Shown here in pieces: positions 10,942-19,985 of a DNA stretch of 64,000 bases. Made by a program: the position numbers and the translations under genes. The notes below the pieces were generated by a model. That model was not told the origin of the DNA. It saw only the letters and a program-made list of their open reading frames with translations, and did no database searches. The DNA is from Kosakonia oryzendophytica (GTDB lineage: Bacteria > Pseudomonadota > Gammaproteobacteria > Enterobacterales > Enterobacteriaceae). The stretch is taken from assembly GCF_900094925.1 (NCBI RefSeq), contig NZ_FMAY01000003.1, forward strand, positions 248,001 to 312,000, in the 5' to 3' direction. Every line of letters starts with the position of its first letter. Position 1 is the first letter of the stretch.

Positions 10942-11307
10942 TTATGCAGGCTGGTGCAAACCTACCCGATTACCTTCACTGTCGATAATCAGCGCAATGG
11001 TACCAATATTGTCCGGTAATACCTGTGGGCCAAAGCAGCATTCCCCTTGTTTCTCACGCACGCGTTCAAGTGCGGCGTTAATATCTTCCGTCGCGAGGTA
11101 AACCACTGCGCCACCATTCGCTGGCTGGAACATCGGGCCTTTTACCAGCGCGCCCCCCGTGGCAGGTTTGATATGCGGGAATACCGCCATCTCAATGCCT
11201 GTTACCGTCTCACGACGAAATTCGCCGCCCAATACATGTTGATAAAACGCCACAGCGCGATCGAGTTGCTGTACCGGCAGTTCAAACCAGTTAATTAATG
11301 TGTTCAT
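10942..11307 (-). CDS. VOC-family (glyoxalase/dioxygenase-like) protein
   Basis: A 121-aa single-domain protein of the vicinal oxygen chelate superfamily, with two babababb-type modules: WFELPVQQLDRAVAFYQHVLG at the N-terminus and IALIIDSEGNRVGLHQPA at the C-terminus. Metal-binding positions are not obvious, so it may bind a small molecule rather than catalyse. The start has a strong AGGAGAGGAAC ribosome site. It is the first gene of an apparent operon with the WYL regulator. Substrate unknown. Confidence 0.85.
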   Translation of the reverse strand: MNTLINWFELPVQQLDRAVAFYQHVLGGEFRRETVTGIEMAVFPHIKPATGGALVKGPMFQPANGGAVVYLATEDINAALERVREKQGECCFGPQVLPDNIGTIALIIDSEGNRVGLHQPA

Positions 11308-11353
11308 GTTCCTCTCCTTTCTGTTTAGTCAGCAAGGAGAGTTTGCCGTCCCC

Positions 11354-11377
11354 CTCCTGACAGCATACTGTCAGGAG
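11354..11377 (-). promoter_or_regulatory. Perfect inverted repeat, candidate operator of the VOC-WYL operon
   Basis: Two perfect 10-base arms, CTCCTGACAG and CTGTCAGGAG, around CATA. It lies 46 bases upstream of the VOC start codon and has no T-tract, so it looks like an operator and not a terminator. The regulator binding it is inferred to be the downstream WYL protein. Confidence 0.55.
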
Positions 11378-11390
11378 CGATCGCTTGGCG

Positions 11391-11422
11391 AAAAAAAACC
11401 GCAGACTGAGCTGCGGTTTTTA
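11391..11422 (-). terminator. Terminator after secF
   Basis: An 8-bp stem AACCGCAG / CTGCGGTT with A/T tracts on both sides, 16 bases past the secF stop. In the minus direction it is followed by a run of eight T, so it terminates the yajC-secD-secF transcript; it also has T's on the plus side. Confidence 0.85.
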
Positions 11423-11437
11423 TCAATAAACAAATGC

Positions 11438-12409
11438 TTACGGCAGAATGGACGGCTGATCCGCCCCTTCTTTCTCAACTTTCTGCTGCAGCAAATGCTC
11501 GCGCTTCATACCCATTTTCAACGCCAGTGCGGAGGCGACGTAAATGGAAGAAGCTGTACCGATGGAGACACCGATCAACATAGTCAGCGAGAAGCCTTTA
11601 AGCATTGCGCCCCCGAAGAGATACAGCATCAGGATCACCACCAACGTCGTACCGGACGTGATCAAAGTACGATGCAGGGTCTGCGTCAGCGAGATGTTAA
11701 AGATCTCATACGGTGTACCGCGACGGATCTTACGGAAGTTCTCACGGATACGGTCAGATACCACGATACTGTCGTTAAGAGAGTAACCGATCACCGACAT
11801 CAGCGATGCCACAATGGTCAGGTCAATCTCAATATGGAACAGCGACAGCACGCCCATGGTGATGATCACGTCGTGCGCCAGCGCGATAACCACACCCGCC
11901 GCCAGACGCCATTCAAAGCGGAAACCGACATACACCAGAATACTGATCAACGCGACCAGCAGCGCCATGCCGCCCGTTTGCGCCAGATCCGCCCCCACGC
12001 TCGGGCCGACAAATTCAATGCGCTTCACTGCGGCATTCTGGCTGGTAGCTTCATTAATGACGCTTACAACCTTGCTGCCCAGTACCTGTCCGCCGCTTTC
12101 ACCCTGTGCAGGCGGCATACGCACCATAATGTCGCGGCTGCTGCCGAAGTTCTGCAGCAGCGGCTCTTTGAAGCCCGCTTTCTCCAGCGCATCGCGCATC
12201 AGATCCATATCCGCTGGTTTCTCCAGCGAAATTTCGATAACCGTACCACCGGTAAAATCCAGGCCCCAGTTAAAGCCGCGAACGCCCATCACCACGATGG
12301 ACAGGATCAGCAGCCCGCCGGAAATCATAAAAGCCCAGTAGTCCCAGCGCATAAAGTCCCAGACTTTACGGCCGTGGTTCAATTGTTCAACAGTATAATC
12401 CTGTGCCAC
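11438..12409 (-). CDS. secF: Protein translocase subunit SecF
   Basis: A 323-aa inner-membrane protein with six membrane segments and a periplasmic domain. It forms SecDF-YajC, which uses proton motive force to pull preproteins through SecYEG. The RND-type signature [15 protein letters not shown] is near residue 45 and the conserved block [18 protein letters not shown] lies in the second half. The start is a GTG at 12409, after AGGAG, giving (M)AQDYTVEQ and the K-12 length; earlier in-frame ATGs lie inside secD. Confidence 0.96.
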   Translation of the reverse strand: MAQDYTVEQLNHGRKVWDFMRWDYWAFMISGGLLILSIVVMGVRGFNWGLDFTGGTVIEISLEKPADMDLMRDALEKAGFKEPLLQNFGSSRDIMVRMPPAQGESGGQVLGSKVVSVINEATSQNAAVKRIEFVGPSVGADLAQTGGMALLVALISILVYVGFRFEWRLAAGVVIALAHDVIITMGVLSLFHIEIDLTIVASLMSVIGYSLNDSIVVSDRIRENFRKIRRGTPYEIFNISLTQTLHRTLITSGTTLVVILMLYLFGGAMLKGFSLTMLIGVSIGTASSIYVASALALKMGMKREHLLQQKVEKEGADQPSILP

Positions 12410-12419
12410 AACGCACTCC

Positions 12420-14267
12420 TCAGATAGACAGCTTGTTAATGCGTTTGCCGCCGTACAACAGGTTGACGATGGCACGTGTGCCGACAATGGCGGTGAACAT
12501 TGAGGTCGCTACACCGATACCGGTAGTGATCGCAAACCCTTTAATTGAACCCGTACCTACCGCGTAAAGAATAAGCACTTTGATCAACGTGGTGATGTTC
12601 GCATCGAAAATAGACGAAAATGCGCCCTGATAACCTTCGTGGATAGCCTGCTGGATCGAACGACCGTTGCTCAGCTCTTCCTTAATACGTTCGTTTATCA
12701 GTACGTTGGCGTCCACCGCCACCGCAAGCGTCAGCACGATCCCCGCAATCCCCGGCATGGTCAGCGTTGCGCCAGGCAACAAGGACATAATACCGACAAT
12801 CAACACCAGGTTAGCCACCAGCGCAGAGGTCGCGATAAGACCAAACTTCTTATAGAAGAAGATCATAAAGATGATGGAGACCACCAGACCCGCCAGGCAG
12901 GCTTCCAGACCCTGAGTAATGTTCTGTGAACCCAGCGTTGGACCAATGGTGCGCTCTTCAACAATCTGAATCGGCGCAATCAGCGCACCAGCACGCAACA
13001 ACAGCGACAGCTGACGTGCTTCGTTCGGATTGTTAATCCCCGTAATACGGAAGCTGTTGCCGAGACGAGACTGGATATTGGCGATGTTAATCACCTCTTC
13101 CTGTTTCACCAGCACCGCACGGCCATTAGCATCTTTTTTACCGCTGTCTTTGTACTCCACAAACAGGGTCGCCATCGGCTTGCCGATGTTGTCCTTGGTG
13201 AAGTTAGACATGATATTGCCGCCTGCGCTATCCAGCGAAATGTTGACCTGCGGCTGGTTGTACTCATCCTGGCTTGAGGTCGAATCGGTGATATGGTCAC
13301 CCGTCAGGATCACGCGTTTGTACAGGACAACCGGCTGACCTTCACGCGTCTGTTTGACTTCAGAATCACCCGGTACACGGCCAGCGGCGGCTGCGGAAGC
13401 ATCCACACTGCTGTTAACCAGACGGAATTCCAGCGTTGCGGTCGCACCAAGAATCTCTTTAGCACGCGCTGTATCCTGAATACCTGGCAGCTCAACCACA
13501 ATACGGTCAGCCCCCTGGCGCTGCACCAGCGGTTCGGCAACGCCGAGCTGGTTAACACGGTTACGCAGGATATTGATGTTCTGCTGAACCGCATATTCGC
13601 GCGCTTCACTCAGACGCGCATCGCTCATCACCGCGCGCAGGCTGGTGTCGCCCTGGTTAGAGATCACCAGATCGCGGTGACGGTTTGTCAGATAAGCGTT
13701 CGCCTGATCGCGCGCTGCACTGTCGCGGAATTGAATGCTCAGGCCATAGTTATCTTCCTTACGCACGGTGGTGTAAGGAATGCCTTTATCACGCAGATCG
13801 CTGCGCAGGCTGTCGATATTCTGTTCCTGCAGTTTGCCAAGCGCTGTTTGCATGTCGACTTCCATCAGGAAGTGCACGCCGCCACGCAAGTCAAGGCCGA
13901 GTTTCATCGGTTCGGCTTTAATGTAGGTCAGCCAGCGCGGCGTTGCCGGCGCAAGGTTAAGCGCCACAACATATTGGTCGCCTAACGCACTGACCAGTAC
14001 TTCGCGGGCGCGGAGTTGCGTATCGGTAGAATCGAAGCGAGCAAGAATAGCGCCCTCTTCCAGTGCCACAGACTTCGCGTTAATTTTTTCTTTTTGTAGA
14101 TCGTTCTGGACCTGGATCAGCGTTTGCTCACTGGCGGCGACGCCGCGCGCGCCAGTGATCTGAACAGCCGGATCCTCACCATACAGGTTGGGAAGTGCGT
14201 AAAGCAGGCCGACGATAATCACGACGACCAGCATGATGTACTTCCACAAAGGATAACGGTTTAACAC
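12420..14267 (-). CDS. secD: Protein translocase subunit SecD
   Basis: A 615-aa subunit identical in length to E. coli SecD. An N-terminal membrane helix (residues 8-27) is followed by a large periplasmic region (P1, about 30-450) and five C-terminal membrane segments. [16 protein letters not shown] near residue 125 and the [14 protein letters not shown] motif near 520, which carries the proton-relay aspartate, are conserved. It lies 10 bases upstream of secF and 27 bases downstream of yajC. Confidence 0.97.
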   Translation of the reverse strand: MLNRYPLWKYIMLVVVIIVGLLYALPNLYGEDPAVQITGARGVAASEQTLIQVQNDLQKEKINAKSVALEEGAILARFDSTDTQLRAREVLVSALGDQYVVALNLAPATPRWLTYIKAEPMKLGLDLRGGVHFLMEVDMQTALGKLQEQNIDSLRSDLRDKGIPYTTVRKEDNYGLSIQFRDSAARDQANAYLTNRHRDLVISNQGDTSLRAVMSDARLSEAREYAVQQNINILRNRVNQLGVAEPLVQRQGADRIVVELPGIQDTARAKEILGATATLEFRLVNSSVDASAAAAGRVPGDSEVKQTREGQPVVLYKRVILTGDHITDSTSSQDEYNQPQVNISLDSAGGNIMSNFTKDNIGKPMATLFVEYKDSGKKDANGRAVLVKQEEVINIANIQSRLGNSFRITGINNPNEARQLSLLLRAGALIAPIQIVEERTIGPTLGSQNITQGLEACLAGLVVSIIFMIFFYKKFGLIATSALVANLVLIVGIMSLLPGATLTMPGIAGIVLTLAVAVDANVLINERIKEELSNGRSIQQAIHEGYQGAFSSIFDANITTLIKVLILYAVGTGSIKGFAITTGIGVATSMFTAIVGTRAIVNLLYGGKRINKLSI

Positions 14268-14294
14268 GGCAGTTCCCTTTGGGAAAACGATAGA

Positions 14295-14627
14295 TTACAG
14301 CGCCTTCATGGTGCCTTTCGGCAGAACGGCAGCTACGAAGTCACGTTTGATGACCACTTCAGTGGTGTCGTTCAGCGCAATAGCAATGTAGCCGGTTTCC
14401 GCTACTTTGGTTACGCGCCCCACCAGACCACCGTTGGTCAGTACTTCATCACCCTTCGCGATGGAGTCCATCAGCTTTTTATGCTCTTTGGTGCGTTTTT
14501 GCTGCGGGCGGAGGATCATGAAGTAAAAAATCAGACCGAACACAACCAGCATCAGGATCAGAGACATCGGGCTGCTCTGTCCCGGCGCGCCTGCTGCGGC
14601 TACCGCATCAGAAATAAAAAAGCTCAT
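14295..14627 (-). CDS. yajC: Sec translocon accessory subunit YajC
   Basis: A 110-aa protein with one N-terminal membrane helix (SLILMLVVFGLIFYFMILRP, residues 21-40) followed by a cytoplasmic beta-rich domain. It associates with SecDF and, in E. coli, with AcrB. Length equals the K-12 protein. It is the first of the yajC-secD-secF genes, 21 bases after tgt. Confidence 0.96.
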   Translation of the reverse strand: MSFFISDAVAAAGAPGQSSPMSLILMLVVFGLIFYFMILRPQQKRTKEHKKLMDSIAKGDEVLTNGGLVGRVTKVAETGYIAIALNDTTEVVIKRDFVAAVLPKGTMKAL

Positions 14628-14648
14628 TCAAATTCCCTCATTATTAAA

Positions 14649-16044
<1,396 letters not shown>

Positions 16045-17109
16045 TTAAGGACGCTCTAAAAGAGCTTGCGGATTGTACGTGATAAACATCGCATCACCGT
16101 AACTAAAAAAGCGATATTTCTCCGCAACTGCGGCGCGGTACGCATTCATGGTGTGTTGATAACCGGCGAAAGCGGAAACCAGCATAATCAGCGTCGATTC
16201 AGGCAAATGGAAGTTGGTGACCAGCGCATCAATCACCTGGTACTGATACCCCGGATAGATAAAGATCTGCGTATCGCCGAAGAACGGGGCAATCAACGCA
16301 TCCTTCGCCGCCTGCGCGGCACTTTCCAGCGAGCGCACGGAGGTGGTGCCGACCGCCACCACACGGTTACCCCGGGATTTTGCCGCCAGCACCGCGTCCA
16401 CAACCTCTTGCGGCACTTCAGCGTACTCAGAATGCATGATGTGATCTTCAATGCTGTCAACACGCACGGGCTGGAACGTCCCGGCCCCGACATGCAGAGT
16501 GACAAAGGCCATTTCAATGCCTTTCTCACGCAGACGCGCCAGCAAAGGTTCATCAAAATGCAGACCCGCTGTCGGTGCAGCTACCGCACCGGGTTTCTGG
16601 CTGTAAACGGTCTGGTAGAGTTCGCGATCGGCGTCCTCATCGGGTCTGTCGATATACGGTGGCAGTGGCATATGGCCGATGGCGTTGAGAATATCCAGCA
16701 CCGGTCGTTCGTCATGGAATGCCACCTCGAATAACGCGTCGTGGCGCGCCACCATGGTTGCCGGAATATCTTCCCCATCGCCCAGCAACAGTTCTGTTCC
16801 GGGTTTCGGTGCTTTAGACGCGCGGATATGTGCCAGAATACGTTTATCATCGAGCATGCGCTCGACCAGCACTTCAATCTTGCCACCGCTGGCTTTGCGG
16901 CCAAACAGACGCGCCGGAATAACGCGGGTGTTATTGAACACCAGCAGATCGCCAGGGTTGAGCTTATCGAGTAAATCGGTGAAAGTACCATGCGTCAGCG
17001 CGCCTGTTGGGCCATCCAGCGACAATAAGCGGCAACTGCTGCGCTCGGGCTGCGGGTAATGGGCAATCAGGGATTCAGGTAGTTCAAAGGAAAAATCGGC
17101 AACGCGCAT
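16045..17109 (-). CDS. queA: S-adenosylmethionine:tRNA ribosyltransferase-isomerase
   Basis: A 354-aa enzyme that transfers and isomerises the ribosyl group of SAM onto preQ1-34 tRNA to give epoxyqueuosine, the step after Tgt. The conserved segments [14 protein letters not shown] near residue 57, [11 protein letters not shown] near 175 and [11 protein letters not shown] near 210 are present. The ATG at 17109 gives [19 protein letters not shown] as in E. coli; the C-terminus is two residues shorter and ends ALLERP. Confidence 0.97.
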   Translation of the reverse strand: MRVADFSFELPESLIAHYPQPERSSCRLLSLDGPTGALTHGTFTDLLDKLNPGDLLVFNNTRVIPARLFGRKASGGKIEVLVERMLDDKRILAHIRASKAPKPGTELLLGDGEDIPATMVARHDALFEVAFHDERPVLDILNAIGHMPLPPYIDRPDEDADRELYQTVYSQKPGAVAAPTAGLHFDEPLLARLREKGIEMAFVTLHVGAGTFQPVRVDSIEDHIMHSEYAEVPQEVVDAVLAAKSRGNRVVAVGTTSVRSLESAAQAAKDALIAPFFGDTQIFIYPGYQYQVIDALVTNFHLPESTLIMLVSAFAGYQHTMNAYRAAVAEKYRFFSYGDAMFITYNPQALLERP

Positions 17110-17201
17110 GACACTAACTCGATACATATTTAAGAGGCGGGTAGTCTAGTGCGCACGCCCTTTCGCTGCAACCGTTAGCCGCTTTTGGATAAACAATAGA
17201 G

Positions 17202-17783
17202 ATGAATTTTTTAGCACACCTGCACCTTGCCCATCTGGCTGACAGCTCCCTTCCCGGCAACCTGCTGGCGGATTTTGTGCGCGGCAATCCGGAGAATCTC
17301 TATCCGCAAGCGATCGTCGACGGTATTCATCTGCACCGCCGTATCGATGTGATGACCGACAATCTACCGGAGGTGAAAATTGCCCGTGAAGCCTTCCGCC
17401 CGCAAACGCGCCGGGTCGCGCCTATCACACTCGATGTGATGTGGGATCACTTCCTGTCACGCCATTGGGCACAGGTATCGCCTGATTTGCCGCTGGATGC
17501 GTTTATCCGTTACGCCCACGCGCAAGTGGCCACCATCCTGCCCGACTCCCCGCCGCGTTTCGTCAATCTGAACAATTACCTGTGGTCAGAACGCTGGATG
17601 GAACGCTACCGTGACATGCACTTTATTCAGAACGTACTCAACGGCATGGCCAACCGCCGTCCACGCCTTGAAGCACTGCGCGATTCCTGGCAGGATCTGG
17701 ACGCCAATTACGCGCTGCTGGAGCGTTTATTTTGGGATTTCTACCCCAGGATGATCGCCCAAGCGAACGCCCGGTCGTTATAA
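17202..17783 (+). CDS. acpH: Acyl carrier protein phosphodiesterase
   Basis: A 193-aa HD-superfamily metalloenzyme that removes the phosphopantetheine arm from holo-ACP, giving apo-ACP. The sequence begins [20 protein letters not shown], and the HRRID and LDVMWDHFL segments supply candidate metal ligands; length equals E. coli AcpH (YajB). It is divergent from queA, with 92 bases between the starts. Confidence 0.95.
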   Translation: MNFLAHLHLAHLADSSLPGNLLADFVRGNPENLYPQAIVDGIHLHRRIDVMTDNLPEVKIAREAFRPQTRRVAPITLDVMWDHFLSRHWAQVSPDLPLDAFIRYAHAQVATILPDSPPRFVNLNNYLWSERWMERYRDMHFIQNVLNGMANRRPRLEALRDSWQDLDANYALLERLFWDFYPRMIAQANARSL

Positions 17784-17839
17784 CGCTTGCGCTTTTGCCC
17801 ATAGCCATTATCTTTATAACGATAAAAAGGAACCGTTCA

Positions 17840-17876
17840 ATAGCCAATACCTATCTCAGCGATTGGCAGTGGCGCT
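17840..17876 (+). promoter_or_regulatory. OxyR-like binding site of tsaA
   Basis: ATAG-N7-CTAT, seven bases, then ATTG-N7-CGCT reproduces the 37-bp spacing of the OxyR recognition pattern. The left half fits nearly all fixed positions, the right half about half of them. It ends directly at the -35 hexamer, the usual position for OxyR activation. Confidence 0.5.
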
Positions 17877-17905
17877 TTGAGCAGGCCGTCACCTCTCCCT
17901 ATAAT
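17877..17905 (+). promoter_or_regulatory. Sigma-70 promoter of tsaA
   Basis: TTGAGC at 17877-17882 and TATAAT at 17900-17905 with exactly 17 bases between. The start point would be near 17912, giving a leader of about 40 bases ending in a strong AAAGGAG ribosome site. Confidence 0.75.
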
Positions 17906-17950
17906 CCCCCGCGTTGCGTTCTATTAACCTTGTAAATCAAAGGAGTACTT

Positions 17951-18553
17951 ATGGTACTGGTGACTCGTCAGGCCCCGGACTTTACTGCTGCCGCCGTACT
18001 GGGCAACGGTGAAATCGTTGAAAACTTCAATTTCAAACAGCACACCCACGGTAAAGCCACCGTTCTGTTCTTCTGGCCGATGGACTTCACGTTCGTTTGC
18101 CCGTCAGAACTGATCGCCTTCGACAAACGCTATGCCGAATTCCAAAGCCGTGGCGTAGAAGTGGTTGGTGTCTCTTTCGATTCCGAGTTTGTTCACAACG
18201 CATGGCGTAACACGCCGGTGGAAAAAGGCGGTATCGGCGCGGTGAAATACGCAATGGTTGCTGACATCAAACGTGAAATCCAGAAAGCCTACGGTATTGA
18301 ACATCCGGACGCCGGCGTTGCCCTGCGCGGCTCCTTCCTGATCGACAAAGACGGCATCGTGCGTCACCAGGTGGTAAACGACCTGCCGCTGGGACGTAAC
18401 ATTGATGAAATGCTGCGTATGGTTGATGCGCTGCAATTCCATGAAGAGCACGGCGAAGTGTGCCCGGCTCAGTGGGAAAAAGGCAAAGAGGGAATGAACG
18501 CCTCTCCGGACGGCGTCGCGAAATACCTGAGCGAAAACGTCTCCAGCCTGTAA
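17951..18553 (+). CDS. tsaA: 2-Cys peroxiredoxin (TsaA/AhpC family)
   Basis: A 200-aa typical 2-Cys peroxiredoxin that reduces hydrogen peroxide and organic hydroperoxides with thiols. The peroxidatic cysteine is C50 in DFTFVCPSE and the resolving cysteine is C171 in EVCPAQW. A GGIG loop (residues 93-96) and a KYL C-terminal motif resemble the GGLG/YF features of oxidation-sensitive enzymes. K-12 has no gene here; Salmonella carries tsaA at the same locus. It is monocistronic, with its own promoter and terminator. Confidence 0.93.
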   Translation: MVLVTRQAPDFTAAAVLGNGEIVENFNFKQHTHGKATVLFFWPMDFTFVCPSELIAFDKRYAEFQSRGVEVVGVSFDSEFVHNAWRNTPVEKGGIGAVKYAMVADIKREIQKAYGIEHPDAGVALRGSFLIDKDGIVRHQVVNDLPLGRNIDEMLRMVDALQFHEEHGEVCPAQWEKGKEGMNASPDGVAKYLSENVSSL

Positions 18554-18569
18554 CCGGCAACGTTTTGCT

Positions 18570-18596
18570 AAAAGGCCCGCATCGCGGGCCTTTTTT
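18570..18596 (+). terminator. Terminator after tsaA
   Basis: Stem AAGGCCCGC / GCGGGCCTT around three bases, followed by TTTTTT: a textbook intrinsic terminator 17 bases past the stop. Confidence 0.9.
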
Positions 18597-18608
18597 GTTG
18601 CACGAAAA

Positions 18609-19985
18609 CTAACGCGGTTTCGCTTCCCGCCAGATGCGCAGCGCCATCCACGCCAGCGCTGCCACCCCCAGTACAAGCACACCCCATACCAGCAGTGTTT
18701 TCCACATTGCCTGCCGCTCCGCAGGTGATGTCGCTGTCAGCCGCGCCTCGCCACCCAGCGTCGCGCGCGTCTGAGGCTGCGCTTGCGGTATTGCCTCTAC
18801 ATCGATTTGTTTACGCAACGCCAGTGGGATCAACGCATCCAGCGTTACCGCTGCGGGCTGCGCGGCCTTGTTGCCCCATGTCAGCATAAACGGCCCTTTG
18901 CCCTGCGCATTAAACAGTACCGTTTGCCGATCGCGGCTACCGTTCACCTGCGGCAATGATGCCGGTAAGCGGGCATCCAGCGTCACAATCCGCACCGCCT
19001 GCACCGGTTCATCCGGCATGGGCACAGGGACGGAGGATTGCCCGTTAAGCTGCCACAGCACCGTTTTAGTGAGGCTGCGCCAGGGCGCGCTCACTGCACT
19101 GCGCCAGCTGATTTCAACGGGTAACACGCCGTCGTCTACAAGCGTCACAGACAGCGCACTCAGTGGCTGTGGCTGCGCCCATTGATAGTGCGCTTCGCTG
19201 GCGGAAATACGCTGCCCCTCGGCGGCCATTTGTACCTGCTCTAACGGCGTCGGCTCGCTCCCCAGCGTCGCGCTGGCGTGCGTTATCGTGACCGGCAACT
19301 TCGGCGTGTCAAACACCATCAGCAGATAACGTACACCGTCGGCCGAGAACGTTTGATTGACGGTAATCTGATCCAGTTTCAACCGATCCGCACCGCTGGT
19401 CAGTTCCATGACCGGCGAATCCTGTTGCAGCAGATCCCAGTCACGCATATCGCTGCTATAAAACAGCGACACCTTGCCCTGCCAGTTTTTTACCGGCGCA
19501 TCCCATACCAGCTTCAACTGTGCCAGTGTAAAGCTCTGCGGCAGATTTTCCGGCAACGCCAGCAAATAGCTCTGGCCGAGGCGTTTCGCCGTCTCCCCTT
19601 CAATGCGGATATCAATCCCGCTGGCAGACCGCAGACGTACCACGCTTTGCCCTTCGTTCTCCGTTTCTACCGGAGAGGCATCCAGCGGGAAAAGCCGTAG
19701 CGGGATCGGCGCTGGCTCAGCCGCGGCTGTTTGCTGCGTTTCCAGCGTAAACGGCACCCGTTCGCCATCATGATTAAAGATCCGCACATCGCGCAGATCC
19801 GGCCATGTGCTTTGGGCATAGACATCCAAAGGCAGGTCGACGCGGTACCAGGATGCGGTCTCCGGCAGATCGAGTGCCGCGCCCCAGGCATAATCTTGCG
19901 GCGCTTCGGGGATCTCTTCGCCGCTTAACGCGGGCAATGTGCACCCTATTAACGCCACCGCCAGTAATGCGAATACCCCTCTCAT
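18609..19985 (-). CDS. DUF3999 family membrane-anchored periplasmic protein
   Basis: A 458-aa protein. The N-terminus is a short signal sequence with a lipobox-like LIGC (Cys15) but also a possible signal peptidase I site just after it. The middle is a beta-rich periplasmic region, and residues of about 427-450 (LLVWGVLVLGVAALAWMALR) form a C-terminal membrane helix. The start at 19985 follows GGGAG and overlaps the stop of the upstream DUF2339 gene by four bases (ATGA). DUF3999 proteins have no assigned function; the coupling suggests a complex with the DUF2339 protein. Confidence 0.85.
   Translation of the reverse strand: MRGVFALLAVALIGCTLPALSGEEIPEAPQDYAWGAALDLPETASWYRVDLPLDVYAQSTWPDLRDVRIFNHDGERVPFTLETQQTAAAEPAPIPLRLFPLDASPVETENEGQSVVRLRSASGIDIRIEGETAKRLGQSYLLALPENLPQSFTLAQLKLVWDAPVKNWQGKVSLFYSSDMRDWDLLQQDSPVMELTSGADRLKLDQITVNQTFSADGVRYLLMVFDTPKLPVTITHASATLGSEPTPLEQVQMAAEGQRISASEAHYQWAQPQPLSALSVTLVDDGVLPVEISWRSAVSAPWRSLTKTVLWQLNGQSSVPVPMPDEPVQAVRIVTLDARLPASLPQVNGSRDRQTVLFNAQGKGPFMLTWGNKAAQPAAVTLDALIPLALRKQIDVEAIPQAQPQTRATLGGEARLTATSPAERQAMWKTLLVWGVLVLGVAALAWMALRIWREAKPR

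Noticed and set aside
11300-12427. 375-codon plus-strand frame across secF
   Set aside because: It is antisense to secF over nearly its whole length and rich in His and Gln, the usual shadow of a membrane-protein gene.
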